From Parcubacteria group bacterium (lineage in GTDB: Bacteria; Patescibacteriota; Minisyncoccia; Phycocordibacterales; Phycocordibacteraceae): a stretch of 44,612 nucleotides of DNA. Both the position numbers and the translations under genes were made by a program. The DNA lies in assembly GCA_028286545.1 (NCBI GenBank), contig JAQBRJ010000012.1, forward strand, positions 1-44,612, written 5' to 3'. Shown here piece after piece: positions 25,665 to 34,640 of this stretch (position 1 is the stretch's first letter; every line of letters starts with the position of its first letter). The notes beneath the pieces were generated by a model. That model was not told the origin of the DNA, ran no database searches, and saw only the letters and a program-made list of their open reading frames with translations.

Positions 25665-26585
25665 ATGCTGACTACACTACGACGTATCGTTTCTGGAGGT
25701 GCAATGAATTTTGGTCGAAGCGGCCTGGTTTCTTTTGCAACGGTGCTTATCATGACGGCGACACTCGTTATCATCGGCACACTCTTGTTCCTCTCAGCGA
25801 TTCTTAGCAACACTCTTGCTGCTATCGAAGACAAAGTCGATATCAATGTGTACTTCACAACGACCGCTGCAGAAAGCGATATTCTTTCGGTGCAAGCAGA
25901 TCTTAAGAAGCGCCCAGACGTTTCGAGTGTTAGCTATACTTCACGCGACCAGGCACTTGCGGACTTCCGCACGCGCCATGCCGACGATCAGCTTACCCTT
26001 CAAGCACTCGATCAGCTTGGCGAGAACCCGCTTGGTGCGTCGCTCGCAATTAAGGCCATTGATCCTACAAAATACGCAGGCATCGTGAACTTCCTCTCTG
26101 ATGGCTCAAATATCTCTGGTGGTAGTTCCATCATCGAGCGCATTAATTACTATCAGAATAAGACTGTTATTGATCGTCTCACGGCTGCCATCCAAGCAAC
26201 GGAAAAGGCAGGCATCGCAATCGTTATTCTCTTTGCCCTTGCGAGCGTCATCATTACCTTTGCAACGATTCGTCTCGCTATCTACAGCGCGCGCGATGAA
26301 ATCGCCGTCATGCGCCTTGTGGGGGCTTCAAACATGTATATTCGAGGGCCGTTTATCGTAGCAGGCATTATAGCGGGTATCGTTTCCGCCCTTATTTCGC
26401 TAGCACTCTTTTATCCGGCCTCGTATTACGCTGGCAAGTCGCTTTCGCAGTGGTTGGGAGGCTTTAATCTCTTCTCGTATTACACGAGTCACTTTGCATA
26501 TCTTTTCCTCGTACTCGTAGGCTCAGGTATCTTGCTGGGGGGTATCGCATCATTTGTAGCTGTGCGTAGGTATCTCCGCATCTGA
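25665..26585 (+). CDS. ftsX: cell-division membrane protein FtsX
   Basis: The 306-residue partner of FtsE. One N-terminal transmembrane helix (about 25-47) is followed by an extracytoplasmic domain (about 50-170, [43 protein letters not shown] is the FtsX_ECD pattern) and three C-terminal helices (about 185-210, 230-255, 275-300) with [28 protein letters not shown], the FtsX signature. It ends 1 nt before pyrG. Confidence 0.94.
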   Translation: MLTTLRRIVSGGAMNFGRSGLVSFATVLIMTATLVIIGTLLFLSAILSNTLAAIEDKVDINVYFTTTAAESDILSVQADLKKRPDVSSVSYTSRDQALADFRTRHADDQLTLQALDQLGENPLGASLAIKAIDPTKYAGIVNFLSDGSNISGGSSIIERINYYQNKTVIDRLTAAIQATEKAGIAIVILFALASVIITFATIRLAIYSARDEIAVMRLVGASNMYIRGPFIVAGIIAGIVSALISLALFYPASYYAGKSLSQWLGGFNLFSYYTSHFAYLFLVLVGSGILLGGIASFVAVRRYLRI

Positions 26586-26586
26586 T

Positions 26587-28245
26587 ATGGCTCGTGTTGG
26601 TCACAAATACATCTTCGTACTCGGCGGGGTGATGTCGGGCGTTGGGAAAGGAGTGGCGAGCTCATCGATGGGTCTGTTGCTTCAACAGCGGGGGTACAAA
26701 GTTAATCTCGTAAAGATCGATCCGTACCTCAACGTTGATGCAGGTACGATGAATCCTACTGAGCACGGTGAAGTGTTCGTACTTAAGTCCGGACTTGAGA
26801 CCGATCAAGACATGGGAAACTACGAGCGCTTCCTCAACCGTGATCTTGGTCCCGAGGACTACATGACAAGCGGTATGGTGTACAAGGCGGTAATTGAGCG
26901 TGAGCGCGCTCTCGGATACGGAGGAAAGTTTGTTGAAGCAATTCCGCACGTGCGTGATGAAATCATGGAACGCCTTGAACGAGCTGCGGATTCAAATGGA
27001 AGTAACATTTCAGTTATAGAAATCGGCGGCACCGTAGGTGATTTCCAGAATGCCTTGTTTATAGAAGCAGCGCGTGTCATGAAGCTCAAGAATCCCGACG
27101 ACGTAGCGTTTGTACTTGTTTCATATCTCCCGGTGCCAGGCACCATTGGTGAAATGAAGACCAAACCAACGCAGAACGCTGTTCGTGACCTCAACTCATA
27201 TGGTGTGCAAGCAGACTTCATCCTCGCCCGTTCAAATGTTGCGATGGATGAGAAGCGAAAAGAGAAACTGGCTATTTGGTGTAACGTGCCGGCTGAGCGC
27301 ATTATCTCTGCGCCCGACGTTGATTCAATTTACGATGTGCCTATTAACTTTGAACGCGATAACTTGGGAGACTTGTTGCTCGACAAGCTCCGTCTTTCAA
27401 AAGATACTCCTGCCGACTGGGGTGACTGGAAGACCTTTGTGGAGAAGACAAAGATCGAACGTCCTACCGTACGTATCGGTATTATTGGAAAGTATTTTGA
27501 TACGGGAGATTTTGTTCTTTCAGATGCGTACCTTTCTATTATCGAAGCACTTAAATTCTCAGGTGCCGAGCTCGGTATAAAACCAATTATTGAATGGCTC
27601 AATGCCAAAGACTATGTAGAAGGTAGTGAAAGGGGAGTATCTGTTGAAGACCTCAAACAATACGATGCAATCCTTGTACCAGGTGGCTTCGGCGAAACAG
27701 GCATCGAAGGAAAGATCGCAGCTATTAAGTTTGCACGTGAGAATAAGATTCCATATTTTGGTATTTGTTATGGCATGCAGCTCATGGTTGTTGAGTATGC
27801 CCGCAACGTCCTTGGCCTTACCGATGCACATACGATGGAAATAAATCCAAATACCGCGAACCCGGTGGTGGCAGTCATGGACGCTCAGAAGAAACATATT
27901 GCCGAAGGTAACTATGGCGGTACGATGCGACTTGGTACCTACGTTGAGAACATCAAGCCAGGCACCATTGCTCACGAAGCATATGGTGCTGACTCTATTG
28001 AAGAACGTCATCGCCACCGGTATGAAATTAATCCTGCATACGTGCAGCAGATCACTGATGCTGGGATGGTATTCTCCGGCACCTCTCCGGACGGTGTGCT
28101 TATGGAAGTTGCGGAACTCCCACGCGAGACACACCCATTCTTCCTCGGTACTCAAGCACATCCTGAACTTCAGGCTCGCCCTCTCGCCCCACACCCTCTA
28201 TTTACAGAGTTTCTTAAGGCAGCATTTGCTCGAAAAGGCGTGTAA
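26587..28245 (+). CDS. pyrG: CTP synthase
   Basis: CTP synthase makes CTP from UTP, ATP and glutamine. The 552-residue enzyme has an N-terminal amidoligase domain (about 1-275; GGVMSGVGKGVASSSMGLLLQQRGYKV, KIDPYLNVDAGTMNPTEHGEVFV) and a C-terminal class I glutamine amidotransferase domain (about 300-552) with the nucleophile Cys394 in FGICYGMQLM and the His in LGTQAHPELQAR. It follows ftsX after one base, so it shares the ftsEX promoter; division and nucleotide synthesis are thus in one transcript. Confidence 0.97.
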   Translation: MARVGHKYIFVLGGVMSGVGKGVASSSMGLLLQQRGYKVNLVKIDPYLNVDAGTMNPTEHGEVFVLKSGLETDQDMGNYERFLNRDLGPEDYMTSGMVYKAVIERERALGYGGKFVEAIPHVRDEIMERLERAADSNGSNISVIEIGGTVGDFQNALFIEAARVMKLKNPDDVAFVLVSYLPVPGTIGEMKTKPTQNAVRDLNSYGVQADFILARSNVAMDEKRKEKLAIWCNVPAERIISAPDVDSIYDVPINFERDNLGDLLLDKLRLSKDTPADWGDWKTFVEKTKIERPTVRIGIIGKYFDTGDFVLSDAYLSIIEALKFSGAELGIKPIIEWLNAKDYVEGSERGVSVEDLKQYDAILVPGGFGETGIEGKIAAIKFARENKIPYFGICYGMQLMVVEYARNVLGLTDAHTMEINPNTANPVVAVMDAQKKHIAEGNYGGTMRLGTYVENIKPGTIAHEAYGADSIEERHRHRYEINPAYVQQITDAGMVFSGTSPDGVLMEVAELPRETHPFFLGTQAHPELQARPLAPHPLFTEFLKAAFARKGV

Positions 28246-28359
28246 TACCGCTTAAGGATTACTTCATACTATCCACACACGCACTGGCGTACGATAGGCA
28301 CTATGTAAGCAGGGTATACTTATATACGTCTTATAGAGAGTAATCTAATTACGTATTCA

Positions 28360-28620
28360 ATGACTACATCAACCAAAACTGTGCTTGGAATTGTTGCGGT
28401 AGCAGTGATAGCCCTCGGTGGTATCTATGCATATCGTGCACACATTATGAGCGAAAGGACGGCTTCTAATACAGAAACAGGACTTCCGACTTCAGCAAAC
28501 GATACCTCGGATTCCGCAATTCAGCAGGATGCAGAGGCAATCGATGCACAGCTCCAGACAACCAATGCTGACAATGCAAGCGTCGACGAAAGTATCCAAA
28601 CTCACAGTCAGGTTCAATAA
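28360..28620 (+). CDS. small membrane-anchored protein, unknown function
   Basis: The 86 residues consist of one N-terminal hydrophobic helix (about 7-25, TVLGIVAVAVIALGGIYAY) and a low-complexity Asp/Gln/Ser/Thr-rich outer part (DTSDSAIQQDAEAIDAQLQTTNADNA) likely to be helical. No family is recognised. The next gene, 29 nt on, is another exported protein, so both may be extracytoplasmic products of one locus. Confidence 0.55.
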   Translation: MTTSTKTVLGIVAVAVIALGGIYAYRAHIMSERTASNTETGLPTSANDTSDSAIQQDAEAIDAQLQTTNADNASVDESIQTHSQVQ

Positions 28621-28649
28621 CGGACGCACTATTCATAACGTATATCTCT

Positions 28650-29585
28650 ATGACTATTCTCAATCGTTCACTTAGCGTCGTTCTCGGAGCAACTATTGCT
28701 CTTACGCCGGTCTTCGCATTTGCTCATGACGAAGATGCAAGCACGACCACCAAAACTCCATTTATATCATCATTACTTAATCGCATCGAGAATATCCGAG
28801 GACCTGAGGCTCGCGGGGATGTACATACATCTGCGCAGGTGGAGGCTTCAACGACTTCTTCTGGATTCATTCACAAAGGCGAGCAAGGTTCGAAAGGCGG
28901 CAATGGCGTAAGTGATAGTGTGCATGCTGGAGCTGGCGTACGTGCAGATGCAAGTATTGATGCTCGCATGAATGCACTTCAGAAGCTTTCTGATCGCATC
29001 GATGGTGCAAAGCGCCTCTCGGACGGCATGAAAACGAGTCTCTCAGCAACACTTGCAGCTCAGATTCAGGAACTCACTGACCTCAAGGCAAAGATTGGAA
29101 ACGATACCAGTACGTCGAGTATGCGTGATGATGCAGGAAAGATTCGTCCTGAGTTCCGCACCTATGCTCTCGTACTTCCAAAGACTGCAATAACGGCCGG
29201 AAGCGATCGTGTACTTACAATCGCAACGCAGATGGATATCATTGGCGCAAAGCTCAATACACGCATTAATGAAGCAGCAGCTTCAAGCACGGTGAATGTT
29301 TCAGCTGCACAAACCGCCTATGCTGACTACATCGCAAAGGTTGCTGACGCAAAGGTACAGGCAAATGCTGCTGCAGCACTCGTCGTGAATCTTGCTCCAG
29401 ATAATGGCGACAAGACCATCTTTGCTTCAAACTCAGCAGCACTCAAATCAGCAGCAGCGAAGCTCAAGGTAGCTCAGCAGGATTTGAAAGCAGCTCGTGC
29501 GGACATTGGTACTATCCTCAAAGTGATTAAGGGAACCAGTGTGAAGGCCCACGGAGAAGCTTCCTCAACAGTGGAAGTTAAATAG
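28650..29585 (+). CDS. exported helical protein, unknown function
   Basis: The 311-residue protein has a signal peptide (about 1-25, MTILNRSLSVVLGATIALTPVFAFA), a Ser/Thr/Gly-rich linker to about residue 95 and a long Ala-rich helical domain (about 98-300; ASIDARMNALQKLSDRIDGAKRL, LAAQIQELTDLKAKIGNDTS, AAAKLKVAQQDLKAARADIG). The helical pattern suggests a coiled-coil extracytoplasmic protein. No named family is recognised. It is followed by a strong promoter and hairpins (29599-29736) and then tRNA-Gln. Confidence 0.6.
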   Translation: MTILNRSLSVVLGATIALTPVFAFAHDEDASTTTKTPFISSLLNRIENIRGPEARGDVHTSAQVEASTTSSGFIHKGEQGSKGGNGVSDSVHAGAGVRADASIDARMNALQKLSDRIDGAKRLSDGMKTSLSATLAAQIQELTDLKAKIGNDTSTSSMRDDAGKIRPEFRTYALVLPKTAITAGSDRVLTIATQMDIIGAKLNTRINEAAASSTVNVSAAQTAYADYIAKVADAKVQANAAAALVVNLAPDNGDKTIFASNSAALKSAAAKLKVAQQDLKAARADIGTILKVIKGTSVKAHGEASSTVEVK

Positions 29586-29598
29586 GGAATTCCAGCCC

Positions 29599-29626
29599 TT
29601 GCACACAAAATAGCCCTGTGTATAAT
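29599..29626 (+). promoter_or_regulatory. sigma-70-type promoter upstream of hairpins and tRNA-Gln
   Basis: TTGCAC (29599-29604) and a perfect TATAAT (29621-29626) are 16 nt apart. Transcription would begin near 29633, at the foot of the hairpin at 29634. Confidence 0.6.
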
Positions 29627-29633
29627 GATCGGA

Positions 29634-29660
29634 CTAGGACCTGGCTTTGCCAGGTCCTAG
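29634..29660 (+). other. strong hairpin at predicted transcript start
   Basis: A perfect 11-bp stem (29634-29644 with 29650-29660) has a CTTTG loop and is followed by TGCTTTATAT. It could be a 5' structural element of the tRNA precursor, a small RNA or a leaky terminator. A second hairpin (GCGGGC, ACAA loop, GCCCGC) lies at 29721-29736, 8 nt before the tRNA. Confidence 0.5.
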
Positions 29661-29744
29661 TGCTTTATATAGGCAGCAAAAGCTTGAATAGCGACCTTAC
29701 ATGGCGTATTCTAGACAGACGCGGGCACAAGCCCGCTACAACTT

Positions 29745-29818
29745 TGCGAGATCGTCTAATGGTAGGACGCATCCCTCTGGAGGATGTTATCTAGGTTCGA
29801 GTCCTAGTCTCGCAGCCA
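29745..29818 (+). tRNA. tRNA-Gln (CTG)
   Basis: Acceptor stem TGCGAGA pairs with TCTCGCA; the anticodon stem-loop is CATCC-CTCTGGA-GGATG with anticodon CTG; the T-loop is TTCGAGT; discriminator G and CCA are encoded. Confidence 0.9.
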
Positions 29819-29900
29819 ACTCGTGCTAGGTTATCGCGCACGAGACGCGTCGATAACCTGGGGAGAGTTTCTCCATTCCGGCCGAGAGCCGTATCCAGAA

Positions 29901-29942
29901 CAAAAAGCCGCCGAGTAATCGATGGCTTTTTGTTTATCACAG
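29901..29942 (+). terminator. terminator after tRNA-Gln
   Basis: CAAAAAGCC (29901-29909) pairs with GGCTTTTTG (29934-29942), the right arm supplying the T run. It abuts the ATG at 29943. Confidence 0.5.
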
Positions 29943-30611
29943 ATGTATCCTGACGAAATGAATTCGGATCTCCTTAAGAACTGGAAAGAAGCTCTAGAAG
30001 GCATTACCAATAATGTTATCGATATGGTCGAGAGCCATTTCCTGTTTGTGCGAACTATGGAGGTTGCCACCGCTAATCTTGATTTGGGTGAAGGCGGATT
30101 CTTCTGGGACCATTTAAAGAAGAACTACGCTTCCGCAATGGTGCTTGGTATCGCCCGACAGGTAGACGATAGGAAGGAGGTTGAAAGCTTACACAAGTTC
30201 CTCAAAGACTTAAAGAAGAATCACAAGATAATTACCAAAGACTGGTATGCGTCAGAGTATGAGAAGTCCCCTGCGTTGGGTAAGGAGTTCGGCGAAATTG
30301 CCTTTGAGAAGGATTTTGGTAGTGGTGAATCCCTCGACGAGACAATAGTACAGACGGACATAGATGCGTTAGTACTGACAACCTCGAAGATAGAGGATTT
30401 CCGGCATAAGAGAGTAGCCCATAAGAACAAGGACAAGACTCTTATTTTTGACGTCAGTTTTGACGACCTTACTCATGCGCTCGAAGAGCTAGAGCGTATC
30501 GTTAAGAAATATCAGGTTCTGATAAATCAATCTGGTATGGAGTTAATGCCTGCCATTCAATACGATTGGGAAAAGGTCTACAGGGTTCCTTGGATAAAGG
30601 GAAGTGACTAA
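29943..30611 (+). CDS. AbiU2/HEPN-like protein
   Basis: The 222-residue soluble, helical protein has an N-terminal part (LKNWKEALEGITNNVIDMVESHFLFVRTM) followed by FFWDHLKKNYASAMVLGIARQVDDRKEVESL and, near residue 155, IEDFRHKRVAHKNK, a HEPN-like R-x(4-6)-H pattern. The order resembles HEPN_AbiU2 proteins, some linked to abortive phage defence through RNA cleavage. I chose ATG 29943 over 29922, which lies in the terminator arm. No partner antitoxin is adjacent, though a nucleotidyltransferase-like gene lies 6 kb away. The family assignment is from memory and moderate. Confidence 0.5.
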   Translation: MYPDEMNSDLLKNWKEALEGITNNVIDMVESHFLFVRTMEVATANLDLGEGGFFWDHLKKNYASAMVLGIARQVDDRKEVESLHKFLKDLKKNHKIITKDWYASEYEKSPALGKEFGEIAFEKDFGSGESLDETIVQTDIDALVLTTSKIEDFRHKRVAHKNKDKTLIFDVSFDDLTHALEELERIVKKYQVLINQSGMELMPAIQYDWEKVYRVPWIKGSD

Positions 30612-30651
30612 ACCCCGGATCCGGAACCGAAGGTAACCTGCCGGTTCAAGC

Positions 30652-30657
30652 TATACT
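30652..30657 (+). promoter_or_regulatory. TATACT -10 box
   Basis: TATACT ends 6 nt before the GTG at 30664 and thereby supports that unusual start codon. Confidence 0.55.
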
Positions 30658-30663
30658 TTCCAA

Positions 30664-31560
30664 GTGAATCCTTTCTCCACAATCCTTGTATTCGGTCAGG
30701 CAATCGGCTTTAAGCTCCAAGCGCTCACGGATCGACGTCTTCAAGAAGCTGGTGCCTCGCCCTTTAGTACATTCGCGTTACAACGCTTTGCACTTATTCC
30801 TGCAGTTATCTGGAGTATCGTATTTGTTCGTCCACACGATATTACTCAGATACTCCATAGCACTGTTCTTTTGGCTTACTTTCTGCTCCTGGCAATCATC
30901 TGGAATGTTCAATCATTTCTATCAAGCTACGTAATGAATACCATGAGCTCGATGTCAGGGCTCGCTAGTCTGGAATACCTCATCTACTTTCCACTACTCC
31001 TGCTAGTCGGAACTTTCTTTAATCACGACATACCAAATCTCTATAGTATCGCCGGAATCGCGATACTTCTGTGCGCGTTCGTTCTTCAGCCATCGCAACA
31101 TAGCGAAAATATAAGAAATCGATTCTCCATGCCGGTGACGATGGTCATAGGGTTTCTTTTGCTACGATCCACGCTTGACGCCACTAACGTAGGAATCACT
31201 CGTGCGTTGCTTGGAATGGTTCGTCCAGAAGTCTTCCTTGGGGTGTTTGCAGTCATAACGATCGGCTTCTGTATGCTATGGACTTCTTTCGTCCCAAAGA
31301 GGCCCCAGGATGCTCGGGTATTGAAACAGCAAAAAGCCTTTGCCATAGTCATTCCGCTGCTCTGGTTTGCCGCGTCAATTCCAGAAACGTTTGCGTATGC
31401 AGCTCTACCAATCTATACGGTAGTTTCAATCGGTGCCGTCACCTTCGCTTTCGACAGTATTTCCGATCTTTTTCGCCATCGAATACGAATGAGCTGGCAG
31501 ACGACGCTCTTTATTCTTCTTGTCTTAGCAGGGACAGCGCTTGCGATACTGTCGATATAG
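30664..31560 (+). CDS. EamA-like multi-helix transporter
   Basis: A 298-residue membrane protein with about nine or ten hydrophobic helices and few soluble residues. The pseudo-repeat layout (LLAIIWNVQSFLSSYVMNTMSSMSGLASLEYLIYFPLLLLVGTFF in the first half, YAALPIYTVVSIGAVTFAFDSISDLFRHR in the second) fits a drug/metabolite transporter fold, but classical EamA motifs are weaker than in the protein at 13723. The start is GTG, fixed by the TATACT box 6 nt before it. The 3' end overlaps the convergent MFS gene by 50 bp, so the two transcripts can form an antisense pair. Confidence 0.65.
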   Translation: MNPFSTILVFGQAIGFKLQALTDRRLQEAGASPFSTFALQRFALIPAVIWSIVFVRPHDITQILHSTVLLAYFLLLAIIWNVQSFLSSYVMNTMSSMSGLASLEYLIYFPLLLLVGTFFNHDIPNLYSIAGIAILLCAFVLQPSQHSENIRNRFSMPVTMVIGFLLLRSTLDATNVGITRALLGMVRPEVFLGVFAVITIGFCMLWTSFVPKRPQDARVLKQQKAFAIVIPLLWFAASIPETFAYAALPIYTVVSIGAVTFAFDSISDLFRHRIRMSWQTTLFILLVLAGTALAILSI

Positions 31561-32788
31561 AAAAGGTCGATTTCTTTTTCGCCCGGAAGAAAAACATAAG
31601 CGACAGTAGACAGAGCGTCCCAACAATTACAGGACTTGAGAACAGCGCTGTCTGTATTGAATTGTGGGCGGAGATAAAGAGTACAACTCCAATGCTCAGT
31701 ATTCTTCCGAAATTAAGGAAGGTCTCGCTATCAACGATAAAGGAATAGCGTTCGCTGTCGGTCATTTCCTCCTCGATGGAGCCAAGGATAATCGGATATG
31801 AGGCAAGAGAAAGAAAGGTTGCCGCTATTCCTGAGAATAGGATATAAACGATCGCAGTTTCGTGGAATGCGGCCAATAATAGAGCACAGACGAGGAAAGC
31901 AACAACGCTAATCACAAGAGTAATTGAACGTCGCACCTCACCCAGTACTCGGCCATAGCCATATACCGCAAGAGCGCTTATGCAGGCAATCAAAGCAGAG
32001 ACAGTGCCAAGCGCGCCTTCATTTCCGAACAAATAGAGAACAAGTACGCTTGCCAGGAAGCCGAAGTTATCTATGAAGCCTTGGGTCATTTGAAGGAGCC
32101 GGCGTTTATTGAAAAAAGGCGATACTTGGAAGCAAAGTATGCGGACCAAGACGGGGCTCTCGAATGTGCCTCGGGCAATGAACAGTCCTGAACCAAGCAT
32201 AAGGATGAATGCTAAGGCGAAGAGAAGCCAGTACGCGTGAAGGGGAGAATACCAGCCAAATAATGCTCCTGCCGTAATAAACCACCCAGCAATTAAGGGA
32301 ACTAAAATATCCGCTAACATCAGGGTTGCCGTAACGAAGCTGAAGAAATACTGACGCATTTCAGCCGTGGTCTCCTGGAGCTCCAGAAAGTTTCTATTGC
32401 CGTAGTACAGGCCATTGCCGACACCGCGTATGCAACCGCAGAGGAATAGCATGGCGAGCCCGACAGGCTCTAATACGACGAGAAGCGCGCAGCTTGCGCC
32501 CGCAATGATGGCACCGAACAAGTATGTTTGTTGGATAGGGAATCGACGCAATAAGAATCCGTTCAATGAGAACGCGATAGGAAGAAACACCGCCTCTCCC
32601 AGCTTATATATGGCAACTGCGGCTAGTGATCCGGTAATTCGCCAAATAAAGGCACCGAGGAAGATTTGCGCCAAAGGGCTCGCAAGCCCTTCCATTATAT
32701 TCGAGCTTATAACCCTGCGAGCGTTCGGATTGATGGAACGGGTGAAGAATAGCGTCTCGCTTCTGAATATCGCTATTATTCTCGACAT
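31511..32788 (-). CDS. major facilitator superfamily transporter
   Basis: The 425-residue protein has about twelve membrane helices with the two-bundle MFS layout. Features include RVISSNIMEGLASPLAQIFLGAF in helix 1, LNGFLLRRFPIQQTYLFGAIIAG as the loop 2-3 motif region, FLCGCIRGVGNGLYYGNRNFLELQETT for helix 4 and GYGRVLGEVRRSITL as the loop after helix 8. The substrate is unknown. On the minus strand TATACT ends 6 nt before the ATG. Its 3' end overlaps the convergent EamA-like gene by 50 bp. Confidence 0.8.
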   Translation of the reverse strand: MSRIIAIFRSETLFFTRSINPNARRVISSNIMEGLASPLAQIFLGAFIWRITGSLAAVAIYKLGEAVFLPIAFSLNGFLLRRFPIQQTYLFGAIIAGASCALLVVLEPVGLAMLFLCGCIRGVGNGLYYGNRNFLELQETTAEMRQYFFSFVTATLMLADILVPLIAGWFITAGALFGWYSPLHAYWLLFALAFILMLGSGLFIARGTFESPVLVRILCFQVSPFFNKRRLLQMTQGFIDNFGFLASVLVLYLFGNEGALGTVSALIACISALAVYGYGRVLGEVRRSITLVISVVAFLVCALLLAAFHETAIVYILFSGIAATFLSLASYPIILGSIEEEMTDSERYSFIVDSETFLNFGRILSIGVVLFISAHNSIQTALFSSPVIVGTLCLLSLMFFFRAKKKSTFSISTVSQALSLLRQEE

Positions 32789-32794
32789 GTCACC

Positions 32795-32800
32795 AGTATA
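32795..32800 (-). promoter_or_regulatory. TATACT -10 box of MFS gene
   Basis: On the minus strand TATACT lies 6 nt upstream of the ATG whose first base is 32788. It is divergent from the TATACT at 32824. Confidence 0.55.
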
Positions 32801-32823
32801 CCCGCAACAATGCCCTTTTAGGC

Positions 32824-32829
32824 TATACT
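32824..32829 (+). promoter_or_regulatory. TATACT -10 box of leader ORF and ABC gene
   Basis: TATACT ends 7 nt before the ATG at 32837 of a 17-codon ORF, not before the ABC transporter start at 32887. Confidence 0.55.
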
Positions 32830-32836
32830 TAAGGCC

Positions 32837-32890
32837 ATGCTTTCAGCCTATCTGCTGAACAGGAACTGTTCAGCAAGCATATCCCTATGA
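32837..32890 (+). CDS. 17-residue leader peptide ORF upstream of ABC exporter
   Basis: ATG 32837 opens a 17-codon frame (MLSAYLLNRNCSASISL) whose TGA overlaps the ABC transporter ATG as ATGA (32887-32890). It is correctly placed after a TATACT for leaderless translation, so ribosomes would load here and re-initiate at the transporter. Inside it lies a perfect 9-bp hairpin (32854-32862 with 32866-32874, GAA loop). Leader peptides with hairpins before ABC transporter or resistance genes often act as attenuators that sense ribosome stalling. No homologue is known to me. Confidence 0.4.
   Translation: MLSAYLLNRNCSASISL
32854..32874 (+). other. perfect 9-bp hairpin inside leader ORF
   Basis: GCTGAACAG and CTGTTCAGC flank a GAA loop. 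The left arm begins at codon 6 or 7 of the leader ORF. It is not followed by a T run, so it is more likely an RNA switch or protein site than a terminator. Confidence 0.5.
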
Positions 32891-34635
32891 ATTTGCGTAA
32901 ACTCCCAAACACACCGAGAGCATTCTTCTTTGCGGTGTTCAGAAAGGACGTACCAATAATTGCGCTGAATTTTATTTTCTATGCAATGGGAGGAAGTGCT
33001 TTGATTATATTTTCCTATTTACTTGGGAAAGTAATTGATACTCTTGGTAACGGGCATGGCGCGTCACTAAGCCATCTTTTGTGGCTCATGTTTGCCACAG
33101 TCATATGGTATGTCGCAAGTTATCGCATAGGCCACATATACGAAATCATCATTCGCGTACGAATAGTTGCTCGTACTAAGCAAGTTCTTTTTGAACATGC
33201 TCGTTCACTTTCATTTGGCTATTTTGCGGATCGATTTGCAGGAGAAATCGCACATAAAATCTCAGTCACTGCACAAGCGTTTGAGCGCATGTTCCTCGTG
33301 ATCAGCAACAATCTTGTTGAAGATGTTGTATTAATTTTTGTCTCTGCGGGGATACTGGGCAGCCTTCATGCATGGTACGCAGTATTTCTTCTTACATGGG
33401 GCGTCTTGTTCGGCAGTGGCGTCATTTTCTTTTCTAAGAAAATGGATAGCTTGTCAGGCGCATATGCAGCAGCAGAAACACGCGTCACGGGAGCGCTTGT
33501 TGATACCTATACAAACATAAGTGCCGTAAAGGTGTACGGGAAGGATACCGATATGGCCGTTCAACATAAGATAAACGAAGAAGCGAGCGCGTACCGATCT
33601 TTGGGAGTATGGGAAATCATTATGTACCACTACGCAGACTGGTCGGTCATTACTCTCGTAGCAGGCCTCATGCTCATAAGTGCAAAGCTCTACGTTGCTG
33701 ATGCGATCAGTGTCGGTGTCTTGGTAACCGTTACGGGCGTAGGGTTCAGACTGTATGGCACCGTATGGGACTTGGGCCCGCGCCTTAGCGAGTTTATTCG
33801 TGCCAGGGGAGAGGCACGGCAGAATCTAGAAGATCTAATCGTGCAGCCAACGATTCTCGATGGTGAGCGTAATGAGAAGACGGTTCAGTCGCATGCGGTA
33901 CCTGTCGTATACGACCATGTGCAATTTGGGTATACTCCCGGGCGGTCGGTATTAAATGATTTCTCACTTACTATCAATGCTGGTGAAAAAGTCGGAATTG
34001 TCGGCTTGTCGGGTGCGGGCAAGACAACCTTTGCAAACCTGCTTCTACGCTTTTTTGACGTACAAGAAGGAAAGATACTTGTAGACGGTACTGACATTAA
34101 AGAATGCACTCAAGAACGCTTACGCTCCTATATCTCGTATGTTTCTCAAGACACTTCTCTTTTCCACGCAACCATTGCTGAGAATATAGCCTATGGTGCC
34201 CCTCATGCTTCGCTAGAGGACTGCACGCATGCCGCTAAGCTCGCGTATGCTGATGAATTCATTCAGCTATTGCCCGAGAAATATGAAAGTGTTGTGGGTG
34301 AGCGAGGCGTAAAGCTGTCCGGAGGACAGCGTCAGCGCATTACCATTGCTCGTGCTCTTCTTGCTAATCGACCAATCTTTTTACTCGATGAAGCAACGAG
34401 CGCTCTTGATAGTGAGAGTGAACAGAAGATCCAAAACGGTCTCGAAGTCCTTATGGAGAACAAGACGGTAATAGCTATCGCGCACCGCCTCTCAACTCTT
34501 GCTCGTATGGATCGTATTCTGTACCTCGACAAGGGGGCGATACTAGAAAGCGGAACACATGAAGAACTTCTCGCATTGAATGGACACTACGCGAAGCTAT
34601 GGCACATGCAAGCAGGGGGATTTTTGCCAGGATAA
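32887..34635 (+). CDS. ABC transporter, fused permease-ATPase half-transporter
   Basis: A 582-residue type IV exporter half, similar in layout to the one at 11817. About six helices lie in residues 20-300. The ATPase domain (about 340-575) has Walker A GLSGAGKTT, Q-loop YVSQDTSLFHATIAEN, signature LSGGQRQRITIARAL, Walker B IFLLDEATSALD and H-loop IAHRLST. It probably works as a homodimer because no second half-gene is adjacent. The start codon overlaps the stop of a 17-codon leader ORF, so expression may depend on translation of that leader. Substrate unknown. Confidence 0.87.
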   Translation: MNLRKLPNTPRAFFFAVFRKDVPIIALNFIFYAMGGSALIIFSYLLGKVIDTLGNGHGASLSHLLWLMFATVIWYVASYRIGHIYEIIIRVRIVARTKQVLFEHARSLSFGYFADRFAGEIAHKISVTAQAFERMFLVISNNLVEDVVLIFVSAGILGSLHAWYAVFLLTWGVLFGSGVIFFSKKMDSLSGAYAAAETRVTGALVDTYTNISAVKVYGKDTDMAVQHKINEEASAYRSLGVWEIIMYHYADWSVITLVAGLMLISAKLYVADAISVGVLVTVTGVGFRLYGTVWDLGPRLSEFIRARGEARQNLEDLIVQPTILDGERNEKTVQSHAVPVVYDHVQFGYTPGRSVLNDFSLTINAGEKVGIVGLSGAGKTTFANLLLRFFDVQEGKILVDGTDIKECTQERLRSYISYVSQDTSLFHATIAENIAYGAPHASLEDCTHAAKLAYADEFIQLLPEKYESVVGERGVKLSGGQRQRITIARALLANRPIFLLDEATSALDSESEQKIQNGLEVLMENKTVIAIAHRLSTLARMDRILYLDKGAILESGTHEELLALNGHYAKLWHMQAGGFLPG

Positions 34636-34640
34636 ATACT

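Noticed and set aside
32854-32874. LexA box in the leader hairpin (GAAC and GTTC are present)
   Set aside because: The half sites are 7 nt apart rather than 4, and the palindrome is better explained as an RNA hairpin.
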